Part shown: piece after piece, positions 7,584 through 14,656 of the stretch
Layout: every line of letters begins with the position of its first letter
How positions within the stretch are numbered: position 1 is the stretch's first letter
From: Streptantibioticus cattleyicolor NRRL 8057 = DSM 46488
GTDB lineage: Bacteria > Actinomycetota > Actinomycetes > Streptomycetales > Streptomycetaceae
DNA length: 64,000 nucleotides
Direction: 5' to 3'
Assembly (NCBI RefSeq): GCF_000240165.1
Contig: NC_017586.1
Location: 4,663,228 to 4,727,227 of the forward strand
The notes under the pieces: generated by a model
Told to the model about the DNA's origin: nothing
The model's input: only the letters and a program-made list of their open reading frames with translations
The model's database searches: none
Position numbers and translations under genes: made by a program

Positions 7584-9319
7584 GCCGCACCACCGGCAGC
7601 TCGCACCTGAACCGGCACACCGACACCCGTACCACCGTCGACCCGCACGAGTACGCCGCCACCTACGGGCCCCGGGCCGGCGACCGGATCCGGCTCGGCG
7701 ACACTGGGCTGGTGATCCGCGTCGAATCCGACGCCCAGCGGCCCGGCGACGAATTCCTCGCCGGCTTCGGCAAGACCGCCCGCGACGGACTCCACCTCAA
7801 GGCCGCCGCCGTCCGCGACACCTGCGACGTGGTCATCAGCAACGTCGTCGTCATCGACGCCGCCCAGGGCGTCCGCAAGGTCTCCATCGGCATCCGCGAG
7901 GGCCGCATCCACGCCATCGGCCGGGCCGGCAACCCCGACACCCTCGACGGGGTGGACGTGGTGGTGGGCACCGGCACCACCATCGTCTCCGGCGAGGGCA
8001 TGATCGCCACCGCCGGCGCCGTGGACACCCACGTCCACCTGCTCTCGCCACGCGTCATGGAGGCGTCGCTGGCCTCCGGGGTGACCACCGTCATCGGCCA
8101 GGAGTTCGGCCCGGTGTGGGGCGTGGGCGTCAACTCCCCGTGGGCGCTGCGCCACGCGGTGAACGCCTTCGACGCCTGGCCGGTCAACATCGGCTTCCTG
8201 GCCCGCGGTTCGTCCTCCGACCCCGCCCCGCTGGTGGAGGCGCTGGCCGAGGGGGGCGCCTGCGGCTTCAAGGTCCACGAGGACATGGGCGCCCACGCCC
8301 GCGCCCTGGACACCGCGCTGCGGGTGGCCGAGGACCACGACGTCCAGGTCGCCCTCCACTCCGACGGCCTCAACGAGTGCCTGACCGTCGAGGACACCCT
8401 GCGCGTGCTGGACGGGCGCACCATCCACGCCTTCCACATCGAGGGCTGCGGCGGCGGCCACGTCCCCAACGTGCTCAAGATGGCCGGGGTCGGCAACGTC
8501 ATCGGCTCCTCGACCAACCCCACGCTCCCCTTCGGCCGGGACGCGGTCGCCGAGCACTACGGCATGATCGTCTCCGTCCACGGCCTCAAGCCCGACCTGC
8601 CCGGCGACGCCGCCATGGCCCGCGACCGCATCCGGGCCGGCACCATGGGCGCCGAGGACGTCCTGCACGACCTCGGGGCGATCGGCATCACCTCCTCCGA
8701 CGCCCAGGGCATGGGGCGGGCCGGGGAGACGGTGGCCCGCACCTTCGCCATGGCCGCCAAGATGAAGGCCGAGACCGGACCGCTCCCCGGCGACGGCCCC
8801 GCCGACGACAACGGCCGCGTCCTGCGCTACATCGCCAAGCTCACCATCAACCCGGCCATCGCCCACGGCCTCGCCCACGAGATCGGCTCCATCGAGACCG
8901 GCAAGCTCGCCGACATCGTGCTGTGGCACCCGCGCTACTTCGGCGCCAAACCGCAGCTGGTGCTCAAGGCCGGCTTCCCCGCCTACGGCGTCACCGGCGA
9001 CCCCAACGCCGCCACCGACACCTGCGAACCCCTCGTGCTGGGACCGCAGTTCGGGGCCTACGGCGCCACCGCCGCCGACCTGTCGGTGGTCTTCACCGCC
9101 TCCGCCGCGGCCGAGGCGGCCGGTGACCGGATGCCCACCAGGCGCCGCCGGGTCGCGGTCCGCGGCACCCGCGGCATCGGCCCCGCCGACCTGGTGCTCA
9201 ACTCCCGCACCGGCAGCGTCGACGTCGACCCCCGCAGCGGCCTGGTCACCCTCGACGGGGAACCGCTCCGCTCCGACCCGGCCGAACAGGTCGCCCTGTC
9301 CCGGCTGTACTTCCTGTGA
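7580..9319 (+). CDS. ureC: Urease alpha-subunit homologue, divergent
   Basis: The 579-residue amidohydrolase keeps the nickel-site set of urease: H151 and H153 in VDTHVHLL, the carbamylated lysine K231 and H233 in GFKVHEDMG, H260 in ALHSDGLNE, H286 in FHIEGCGGGH and D374 in SSDAQGMG. By alignment from memory with the Klebsiella enzyme, the mobile flap differs: the usual CHH (Cys319-His320-His321) reads VHG here (Val333, His334, Gly335). An N-terminal extension of about 15 residues is also present. With no accessory genes nearby, urea hydrolysis is possible but not assured; a related substrate is conceivable. It is co-transcribed with ureAB and agmatine deiminase. Confidence 0.82.
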   Translation: MSRTTGSSHLNRHTDTRTTVDPHEYAATYGPRAGDRIRLGDTGLVIRVESDAQRPGDEFLAGFGKTARDGLHLKAAAVRDTCDVVISNVVVIDAAQGVRKVSIGIREGRIHAIGRAGNPDTLDGVDVVVGTGTTIVSGEGMIATAGAVDTHVHLLSPRVMEASLASGVTTVIGQEFGPVWGVGVNSPWALRHAVNAFDAWPVNIGFLARGSSSDPAPLVEALAEGGACGFKVHEDMGAHARALDTALRVAEDHDVQVALHSDGLNECLTVEDTLRVLDGRTIHAFHIEGCGGGHVPNVLKMAGVGNVIGSSTNPTLPFGRDAVAEHYGMIVSVHGLKPDLPGDAAMARDRIRAGTMGAEDVLHDLGAIGITSSDAQGMGRAGETVARTFAMAAKMKAETGPLPGDGPADDNGRVLRYIAKLTINPAIAHGLAHEIGSIETGKLADIVLWHPRYFGAKPQLVLKAGFPAYGVTGDPNAATDTCEPLVLGPQFGAYGATAADLSVVFTASAAAEAAGDRMPTRRRRVAVRGTRGIGPADLVLNSRTGSVDVDPRSGLVTLDGEPLRSDPAEQVALSRLYFL

Positions 9320-9360
9320 CCCGCTGTGACCGTCCCCCACCCCGACCGAGGAATGGCCCG

Positions 9361-10395
9361 ATGACCGCACCGCCCGCCGCCGACGGCTTCCGCATGCCCC
9401 CCGAGTGGGCCCCGCACGCCCGCACCTGGATGGCCTGGCCGTCGCCGAACGTCACCTTCGACACCGAGCAGGACCTGGCCGGATCCCGCTCGGCCTGGGC
9501 CGCGGTGGCACGGGCGGTCGCCCGCTTCGAACCGGTCACCATGATCGCCCGCCCCGAGGACGCCGACGCCGCCCGCGCCGCGCTCGGCCCCGGGATCGAG
9601 GTGGTCGCCCGGCCGCTGGACGACGCCTGGATGCGCGACATCGGCCCCACCTTCCTCACCGGCGGCGGCCGGCTCGCCGCCGCCGACTGGACGTTCAACG
9701 GCTGGGGCGCCCAGGACTGGGCGAGCTGGGAGCACGACGCGGCGATCGGCGCCGAGGTCGCCGCCCTGGCCGGCGCCACCCGCTACGCCTCCCGGCTGGT
9801 CAACGAGGGCGGCGGCATCCACGTCGACGGCGAGGGCACCGTGCTGCTCACCGAGACCGTCCAGCTCGACCCGGGCCGCAACCCCGGCTGGACCCGCGAC
9901 CAGGTCGAGGAGGAACTCCACGGCTTCCTCGGCACCAGCAAGGCCGTCTGGCTGCCACGCGGCCTGACCGCCGACTACGGCCGCTTCGGCACCCGCGGCC
10001 ACGTCGACATCGTCGCCGCCTTCGCCCGCCCCGGCCTCGTCGTCGTCCACAGCCAGCAGGACCCGGCCCACCCCGACCACGAGGTCTCCCGGGAGACCGC
10101 CGCCCTGCTGCGCGCCACCACCGACGCCCGCGGCCGGACCCTGGAGGTCGTCGAGCTGCCCGCGCCCACCGTCACCGAGGCCGACGGGGAACCGGTGGAC
10201 TACTCTTACGTCAACCACTACCTGTGCAACGGTGGCGTCGTGCTGTGCGGTTTCGACGACCCCGCGGACGAACGCAACGCGGAGATCTTCGCCAAGCTGT
10301 TCCCCGAGCGCGAGGTGGTCGTGGTCGACGCCCGCACGGTCTTCGCGCACGGCGGCGGCATCCACTGCATAACGCAGCAGCAGCCCGCGGTGTGA
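9361..10395 (+). CDS. aguA: Agmatine deiminase / PPAD-family guanidino hydrolase
   Basis: The 344-residue protein belongs to the guanidino-group-modifying superfamily. It shows FRMPPEWAPHARTWMAWP, DDAWMRDIGPTF, NEGGGIHVDGEGT, RGHVDIVAAF and the catalytic Cys336 in GGGIHCITQQQP. Agmatine deiminases convert agmatine to N-carbamoylputrescine and ammonia. ATG 9361 follows GAGGAA. It lies 42 bp after ureC in the same orientation. The grouping of a urease homologue with a guanidine hydrolase suggests stepwise release of ammonia from guanidino or ureido compounds; this is inference. Confidence 0.85.
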   Translation: MTAPPAADGFRMPPEWAPHARTWMAWPSPNVTFDTEQDLAGSRSAWAAVARAVARFEPVTMIARPEDADAARAALGPGIEVVARPLDDAWMRDIGPTFLTGGGRLAAADWTFNGWGAQDWASWEHDAAIGAEVAALAGATRYASRLVNEGGGIHVDGEGTVLLTETVQLDPGRNPGWTRDQVEEELHGFLGTSKAVWLPRGLTADYGRFGTRGHVDIVAAFARPGLVVVHSQQDPAHPDHEVSRETAALLRATTDARGRTLEVVELPAPTVTEADGEPVDYSYVNHYLCNGGVVLCGFDDPADERNAEIFAKLFPEREVVVVDARTVFAHGGGIHCITQQQPAV

Positions 10396-10438
10396 CCGCC
10401 GGTCCGGGTCTGCGCGTTCCGGACGAACAGGAGACACG

Positions 10439-11071
10439 GTGCCCGGACCGGCCCGGACCCGGCGGCGGCTCAAGCAGCCCCGGGAACAGGTGATGGCCGC
10501 CGCCATGACGGCCATCGCCGAGCGCGGCCTGGCCGAACTGACCATCGCCGGGCTCGGCCGCGAGGTCGGCATGAGCAGCGGCCACGTCATGTACTACTTC
10601 GGCAGCAAGGACGAGCTGCTGCTGCGCACCCTGGAGTGGAGCGAGGCGCAGCTCGGCGCGGAACGCCGGGCCGCCCTCTCCCGCCCGGTGCCCGCCCGGC
10701 AGCGGCTCGACGCCTTCGTCGACCTGTACCTGCCCGACGGCCACCGCGACCCGCGCTGGGTGCTGTGGTCGGAGGTGTGGAACCGCTCCCAGCCCGGCGA
10801 GGACGCGCTGCGGCGCCAGCTCGAACTGGAGCTGGCCTGGCACCGCGACCTGGTGGCGCTGACCGCCGAGGGGATCTCCCGCGGCGAGTTCCGAGCCGTG
10901 GACCCCGAGCGGTTCGCGGTACGCACCCGGGCGCTGCTGGACGGCTTCGGCACCCACCTGGTCGTCGGGCTCCCCGGCACCGACCGGGCCGAAGTCCTCG
11001 GTCACGTCGCCGAGTTCCTCGCCGAGGCGCTGCTCATCCCCGGCGGAACGGACGCCACGCCCGCATCGTGA
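10439..11071 (+). CDS. TetR-family transcriptional regulator
   Basis: The 210-residue protein has the TetR DNA-binding domain at residues 15-62 (AIAERGLAELTIAGLGREVG, then SSGHVMYYFGSKDELL) and a variable ligand-binding half. GTG 10439 follows an AGGAG site. It lies 43 bp after the agmatine deiminase gene in the same orientation, so it is the likely local regulator; the dyads at 6752 and 6820 are candidate targets. The inducer is unknown. Confidence 0.88.
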   Translation: MPGPARTRRRLKQPREQVMAAAMTAIAERGLAELTIAGLGREVGMSSGHVMYYFGSKDELLLRTLEWSEAQLGAERRAALSRPVPARQRLDAFVDLYLPDGHRDPRWVLWSEVWNRSQPGEDALRRQLELELAWHRDLVALTAEGISRGEFRAVDPERFAVRTRALLDGFGTHLVVGLPGTDRAEVLGHVAEFLAEALLIPGGTDATPAS

Positions 11072-11113
11072 GACACCCCGCCCGCCCCGGCGGCGATGTG
11101 CCACACTGCCCCC

Positions 11114-11161
11114 GTGTCCTCGTTCGCCATTATCGGCAGCAGGCGCGCCGGTCCGCAGTGA
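11114..11161 (+). CDS. Putative leader peptide of cimA (two consecutive Ile codons)
   Basis: A 15-residue ORF (MSSFAIIGSRRAGPQ) starts with GTG at 11114, six nt after CACACT, a plausible -10 box, so it may be leaderless. It has adjacent ATT and ATC isoleucine codons and is followed 58 nt later by a terminator hairpin with a T-tract. Citramalate synthase feeds isoleucine synthesis, so ribosome stalling at the Ile codons could control termination. Two Ile codons is a modest count for an attenuator. Confidence 0.5.
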   Translation: MSSFAIIGSRRAGPQ

Positions 11162-11218
11162 CCGCCTCCGCGCAGCACCACGGCGCGAGGACGATCACCG
11201 TGTCCCAGACCCGCGCGC

Positions 11219-11250
11219 AGACCTCTCGCACCCGCGAGGGGTCTTTTCGT
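11219..11250 (+). terminator. Attenuator-type hairpin before cimA
   Basis: AGACCTCTCG pairs with CGAGGGGTCT (one G-U pair) around a 6-nt loop, followed by TTTTCGTTT. A U-tract is unusual for this genome and marks a real intrinsic terminator. It could also end the tetR transcript, but its position after the Ile-codon ORF and before cimA suggests attenuation. Confidence 0.6.
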
Positions 11251-11314
11251 TTCCCGGACCATCACCACCGGGCGGCGGGCGCGAGGGAATACTGGGGGCA
11301 AGTGGAGCCGGGCC

Positions 11315-11502
11315 TAGTGCTGCGTCAACCGAGGTTCGCCCGGTAAGGAGCGGCGTCCGGTGCGGTGCCTCGCAAGGCGCCGGGTCGGCCTCGCCCCCTG
11401 CCCCGCGGGGGGACCCCCGGGGCCTACTCGGTCGATCCGGCAACGCCGCGAGGCGCCGTGCCGGGCGTCGCGACGGGGCGAACCTCGGTTGACGCAGCAC
11501 TA
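11315..11502. mobile_element. 188-bp MITE-like element with 27-nt terminal inverted repeats
   Basis: The first 27 nt (11315-11341) and last 27 nt (11476-11502) are perfect inverted repeats, and the similarity continues imperfectly inward for about 25 nt more. The ends carry TA on both sides, fitting the TA target preference of IS630/Tc1-type elements. There is no transposase; it is non-autonomous. It separates the attenuator at 11219 from the cimA start by inserting into the leader region. Confidence 0.75.
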
Positions 11503-11546
11503 CGGACAAACGTGCCCGACCACCCACCCGACAGGAGCTCACCACC

Positions 11547-13226
11547 ATGACCGCCGTACCCGACCCAGCCTCCTCGCTCCCCGCGGCCGACGACTTCCAC
11601 GTCTTCGACACCACGCTGCGTGACGGCGCCCAGCGCGAGGGGATCAACCTCACCGTCGCCGACAAGCTCGCCATCGCGCGCCACCTGGACGACTTCGGGG
11701 TCGGATACATCGAGGGCGGCTGGCCCGGCGCCAACCCGCGCGACACCGAGTTCTTCGAGCGCGCCCGGGACGAGATCACCTTCCGCCACGCCCGCCTGGT
11801 CGCCTTCGGCGCCACCCGCAAGGCCGGGGTGGCCGCCGCCGACGATCCGCAGGTCGCCGCGTTGCTGGCGTCCGGCGCCCCGGTGATCACCCTGGTCGCC
11901 AAGGCCCACGACCGCCACGTGGAGCTGGCGCTGCGCACCACGCTGGAGGAGAACCTGGCGATGGTCCGCGACACCGTCGCCCACCTGCGCGCCCAGGGCC
12001 GCCGGGTCTTCGTCGACTGCGAGCACTTCTTCGACGGCTACCGGGCCAACCCCGGGTACGCCCTCGACGTGGTGCGCGCCGCCCACCAGGCCGGCGCCGA
12101 GGTGGTGGTCCTGTGCGACACCAACGGCGGCATGCTCCCCGCCCAGGTCGGCACCGTGGTCGCCGCCGTGCTCGCCGCCACCGGCGCCCGCCTCGGCATC
12201 CACGCCCAGGACGACACCGGCTGCGCGGTGGCCAACACCCTCGCCGCGGTCGACGCCGGCGCCACCCACGTCCAGTGCACCGCCAACGGCTACGGCGAAC
12301 GCGTCGGCAACGCCAACCTCTTCCCGGTGGTCGCCGCGCTGGAACTCAAGTACGGCCGCGAGGTCCTCCCGGCCGGCGCGCTCGCCGAGATGACCCGCAT
12401 CTCCCACGCCATCGCCGAGGTCGTCAACCTCACGCCCTCCACGCATCAGCCGTACGTGGGTGTCTCCGCCTTCGCGCACAAGGCCGGGCTCCACGCCTCC
12501 GCGATCAAGGTCGACCCCGACCTGTACCAGCACATCGACCCCGAACGCGTCGGCAACACCATGCGGATGCTCGTCTCCGACATGGCCGGCCGCGCCTCCA
12601 TCGAGCTGAAGGGGAAGGAACTCGGCTACGACCTCACCGGCGACCGCGACCTCGCCGGCCGGGTGGTGGAACGGGTCAAGGAACGCGAACTCGCCGGATA
12701 CACCTACGAGGCCGCCGACGCCTCCTTCGAACTGCTGCTGCGCGACGAGGTCACCGGCGCCGCCACCCGCTTCTTCCGTGTCGAGTCCTGGCGCACCATC
12801 GTCGAGCAGCGCCCGGACGGCGTCCAGGTCAACGAGGCCACCGTCAAGCTGTGGGCCAAGGGCGAGCGGATCATCGCCACCGGCGAGGGCAACGGCCCGG
12901 TGGACGCCCTCGACCGCGCGCTGCGGGTCGGGCTGGAACGCATCTACCCCCAGCTCGCCCGGATGGAACTGGTCGACTACAAGGTCCGCATCGTCGAGGG
13001 CCGCCACGGCACCCGCTCCACCACCCGCGTCCTCGTCTCCACGAGCGACGGCGGAGAGTACGCAGGGGCGCGAAGCGCCTCCGTTGAGGGTGGTGGTGGG
13101 CGACGGGCGGGCGAGTGGTCCACCGTCGGCGTCGGCGGCAACGTCATCGCCGCCTCCTGGCAGGCCCTGGACGACGCCTACACCTACGGGCTGCTGCGGG
13201 CCGGCCTCGAACCGCCCCGGGACTGA
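11547..13226 (+). CDS. cimA: Citramalate synthase
   Basis: This enzyme of the DRE-TIM metallolyase group condenses pyruvate with acetyl-CoA to (R)-citramalate, the start of the pyruvate route to isoleucine. The 559-residue protein has the catalytic FDTTLRDGAQREG motif at about 21-33, EGGWPGANP, the HxH metal site in LGIHAQDDTGCAVAN with NGYGERVGNAN, a SAFAHKAGLHASAI hinge and a C-terminal LeuA-type allosteric domain (about 410-550). Compared with the family pattern, the allosteric domain seems to hold an extra block of about 18 residues near 503-520 (GC-rich, with a GGCGCGAAGCGCC palindrome). ATG 11547 follows AGGAG. Confidence 0.94.
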   Translation: MTAVPDPASSLPAADDFHVFDTTLRDGAQREGINLTVADKLAIARHLDDFGVGYIEGGWPGANPRDTEFFERARDEITFRHARLVAFGATRKAGVAAADDPQVAALLASGAPVITLVAKAHDRHVELALRTTLEENLAMVRDTVAHLRAQGRRVFVDCEHFFDGYRANPGYALDVVRAAHQAGAEVVVLCDTNGGMLPAQVGTVVAAVLAATGARLGIHAQDDTGCAVANTLAAVDAGATHVQCTANGYGERVGNANLFPVVAALELKYGREVLPAGALAEMTRISHAIAEVVNLTPSTHQPYVGVSAFAHKAGLHASAIKVDPDLYQHIDPERVGNTMRMLVSDMAGRASIELKGKELGYDLTGDRDLAGRVVERVKERELAGYTYEAADASFELLLRDEVTGAATRFFRVESWRTIVEQRPDGVQVNEATVKLWAKGERIIATGEGNGPVDALDRALRVGLERIYPQLARMELVDYKVRIVEGRHGTRSTTRVLVSTSDGGEYAGARSASVEGGGGRRAGEWSTVGVGGNVIAASWQALDDAYTYGLLRAGLEPPRD

Positions 13227-13247
13227 CCGGCCCCAGGGCCCAAGCCG

Positions 13248-14267
13248 TCACGCCGACCGGGACAGCGTCTCCGGGCGCACCGGATCGGCGTACGGCAGCC
13301 CGGCCGCGTACCGTTCCAGCTCCGCCACCGCGGCGTGCGCCAGGCGGGACAGCTCGTTGCCGAGCGAACCGGCCACATGCGGGGTGAGCAGCACGTTCGG
13401 CAGCTCGTACAGGGGTGAGCCGGGCGGCAGCACCTCCGGCTCGGTGTGGTCGAGCACCGCGTGCAGCCGGCCCCGGACCAGCTCCGCGGTGAGCGCCTCG
13501 GTGTCCACCAGGGAGCCGCGGGCGGTGTTGACCAGCGTGGCGCCGTCCGGCAGCAGGGCGAGCCGGGCGGCGTCGAACAGATGGCGCGTCGAGGGGAGTT
13601 CGGGGGCGTGCAGGGTCACCACGTCGCTGCGCCGGGCCAGTTCGTCCAGGCCGGCCGGTTCCGCGCCCAGCTCCCGTACCTGATCCTTCGTCAGATACGG
13701 GTCGTGCAGCAGCACCCGCAGGTCGAACGGGCGCAGCAGCTCGATCACCCGGCGCCCGATCCGGGAGGCGCCCACCACGCCCACGGTGCGGCCGAAGTTC
13801 CCCACCCGCCCGAAGGCGGCCGGCCCCGCCGGAGGGCGCCGGTCCCGGCGGTAGGCGTGCGCCGCGGCCAGGACGCCCTTGCCGGCGAAGAGGATCGCCG
13901 CCACGGTGTACTCCGCCACCGGCACCGCGTTGGCCGCCGCCGCCGACGCAACGGTGAGCCCGCGCTCCCAGCACGCCGTGGTGACGTGGTGCTTCACCGA
14001 CCCGGCCGCGTGCACCACGGTGCGCAGCGCCGGCATCCGGTCCAGCGCCTCCCCGGTCAGCGGCGGACACCCCCACCCGGTCAGCAACGCCTCCGCCCCC
14101 GCCAGCGCCTCCCGCACCGCCGGATCGGCGAAATCCGTGACCACCAGCCCCGGATCGAACTCCGCCACCGCCGCCAGCCGCCGCACCACCACCGGATCCA
14201 GCAACTCCCCGCACACCTCGGCACTCATGGCCAGCACCAGTCGCGGCCGGGCGGAGGACGAGGTCAT
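13248..14267 (-). CDS. D-2-hydroxyacid dehydrogenase family protein
   Basis: The 339-residue protein has the NAD-binding fold of phosphoglycerate/formate dehydrogenase relatives: VGVVGASRIGRRVIELL (a GxSxxG variant), DPYLT after the second strand, NTARGSLVDTEAL, and the catalytic Arg (TARGS), Glu and HV (LLTPHVAGSLG). The substrate is not readable. ATG 14267 follows GGGAG. It is divergent from a secreted polysaccharide lyase, so a role in metabolising released sugar acids is possible. It faces cimA with only 21 bp between stops. Confidence 0.85.
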   Translation of the reverse strand: MTSSSARPRLVLAMSAEVCGELLDPVVVRRLAAVAEFDPGLVVTDFADPAVREALAGAEALLTGWGCPPLTGEALDRMPALRTVVHAAGSVKHHVTTACWERGLTVASAAAANAVPVAEYTVAAILFAGKGVLAAAHAYRRDRRPPAGPAAFGRVGNFGRTVGVVGASRIGRRVIELLRPFDLRVLLHDPYLTKDQVRELGAEPAGLDELARRSDVVTLHAPELPSTRHLFDAARLALLPDGATLVNTARGSLVDTEALTAELVRGRLHAVLDHTEPEVLPPGSPLYELPNVLLTPHVAGSLGNELSRLAHAAVAELERYAAGLPYADPVRPETLSRSA

Positions 14268-14656
14268 ACGACGGCTCCCGGGGTCGGACCGGACAAAGGC
14301 TGAGGCGGACGTCGGTCGGCGGTACCCACGACACCGTACGGGCACCGGTGACGCGACCGGAACGGCGCGGACGGGGCGCCCCGGCTTCGTTCCGGCGGCG
14401 GCCGGGGCCGGTGCGGGGGACTGGGAAGCAGCTCCCTCCGGGCGAGTGGGACGCCCCGGCGGCGGCCAGGGCGACGTAGCCCCGGTGTCCGGGCTGCCCG
14501 GCGGGAGGCCCCTCGCCGGGGCGGTGGCGCTCACTCGATCGTGGGCGTTTCCGCACGGCCGGTGTCGGGGCTCTCGTCGTGGGGCGCCGTCCGTGCTACA
14601 CCGGCCATCCGGTCGTCCCTTCGCCGGGCGACGCCCCTCCCGAAGGAGGTTCCGCC
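14268..14656. other. Divergent intergenic region, no gene seen
   Basis: This 389-bp stretch separates the hydroxyacid dehydrogenase from the polysaccharide lyase. I see no ORF with a ribosome binding site and no repeat that I would defend as an operator. Confidence 0.5.

Noticed and set aside
11360..11550. Short ORFs inside the MITE-like element as a transposase remnant
   Set aside because: They have no transposase motif, and 188 bp is too short for one.
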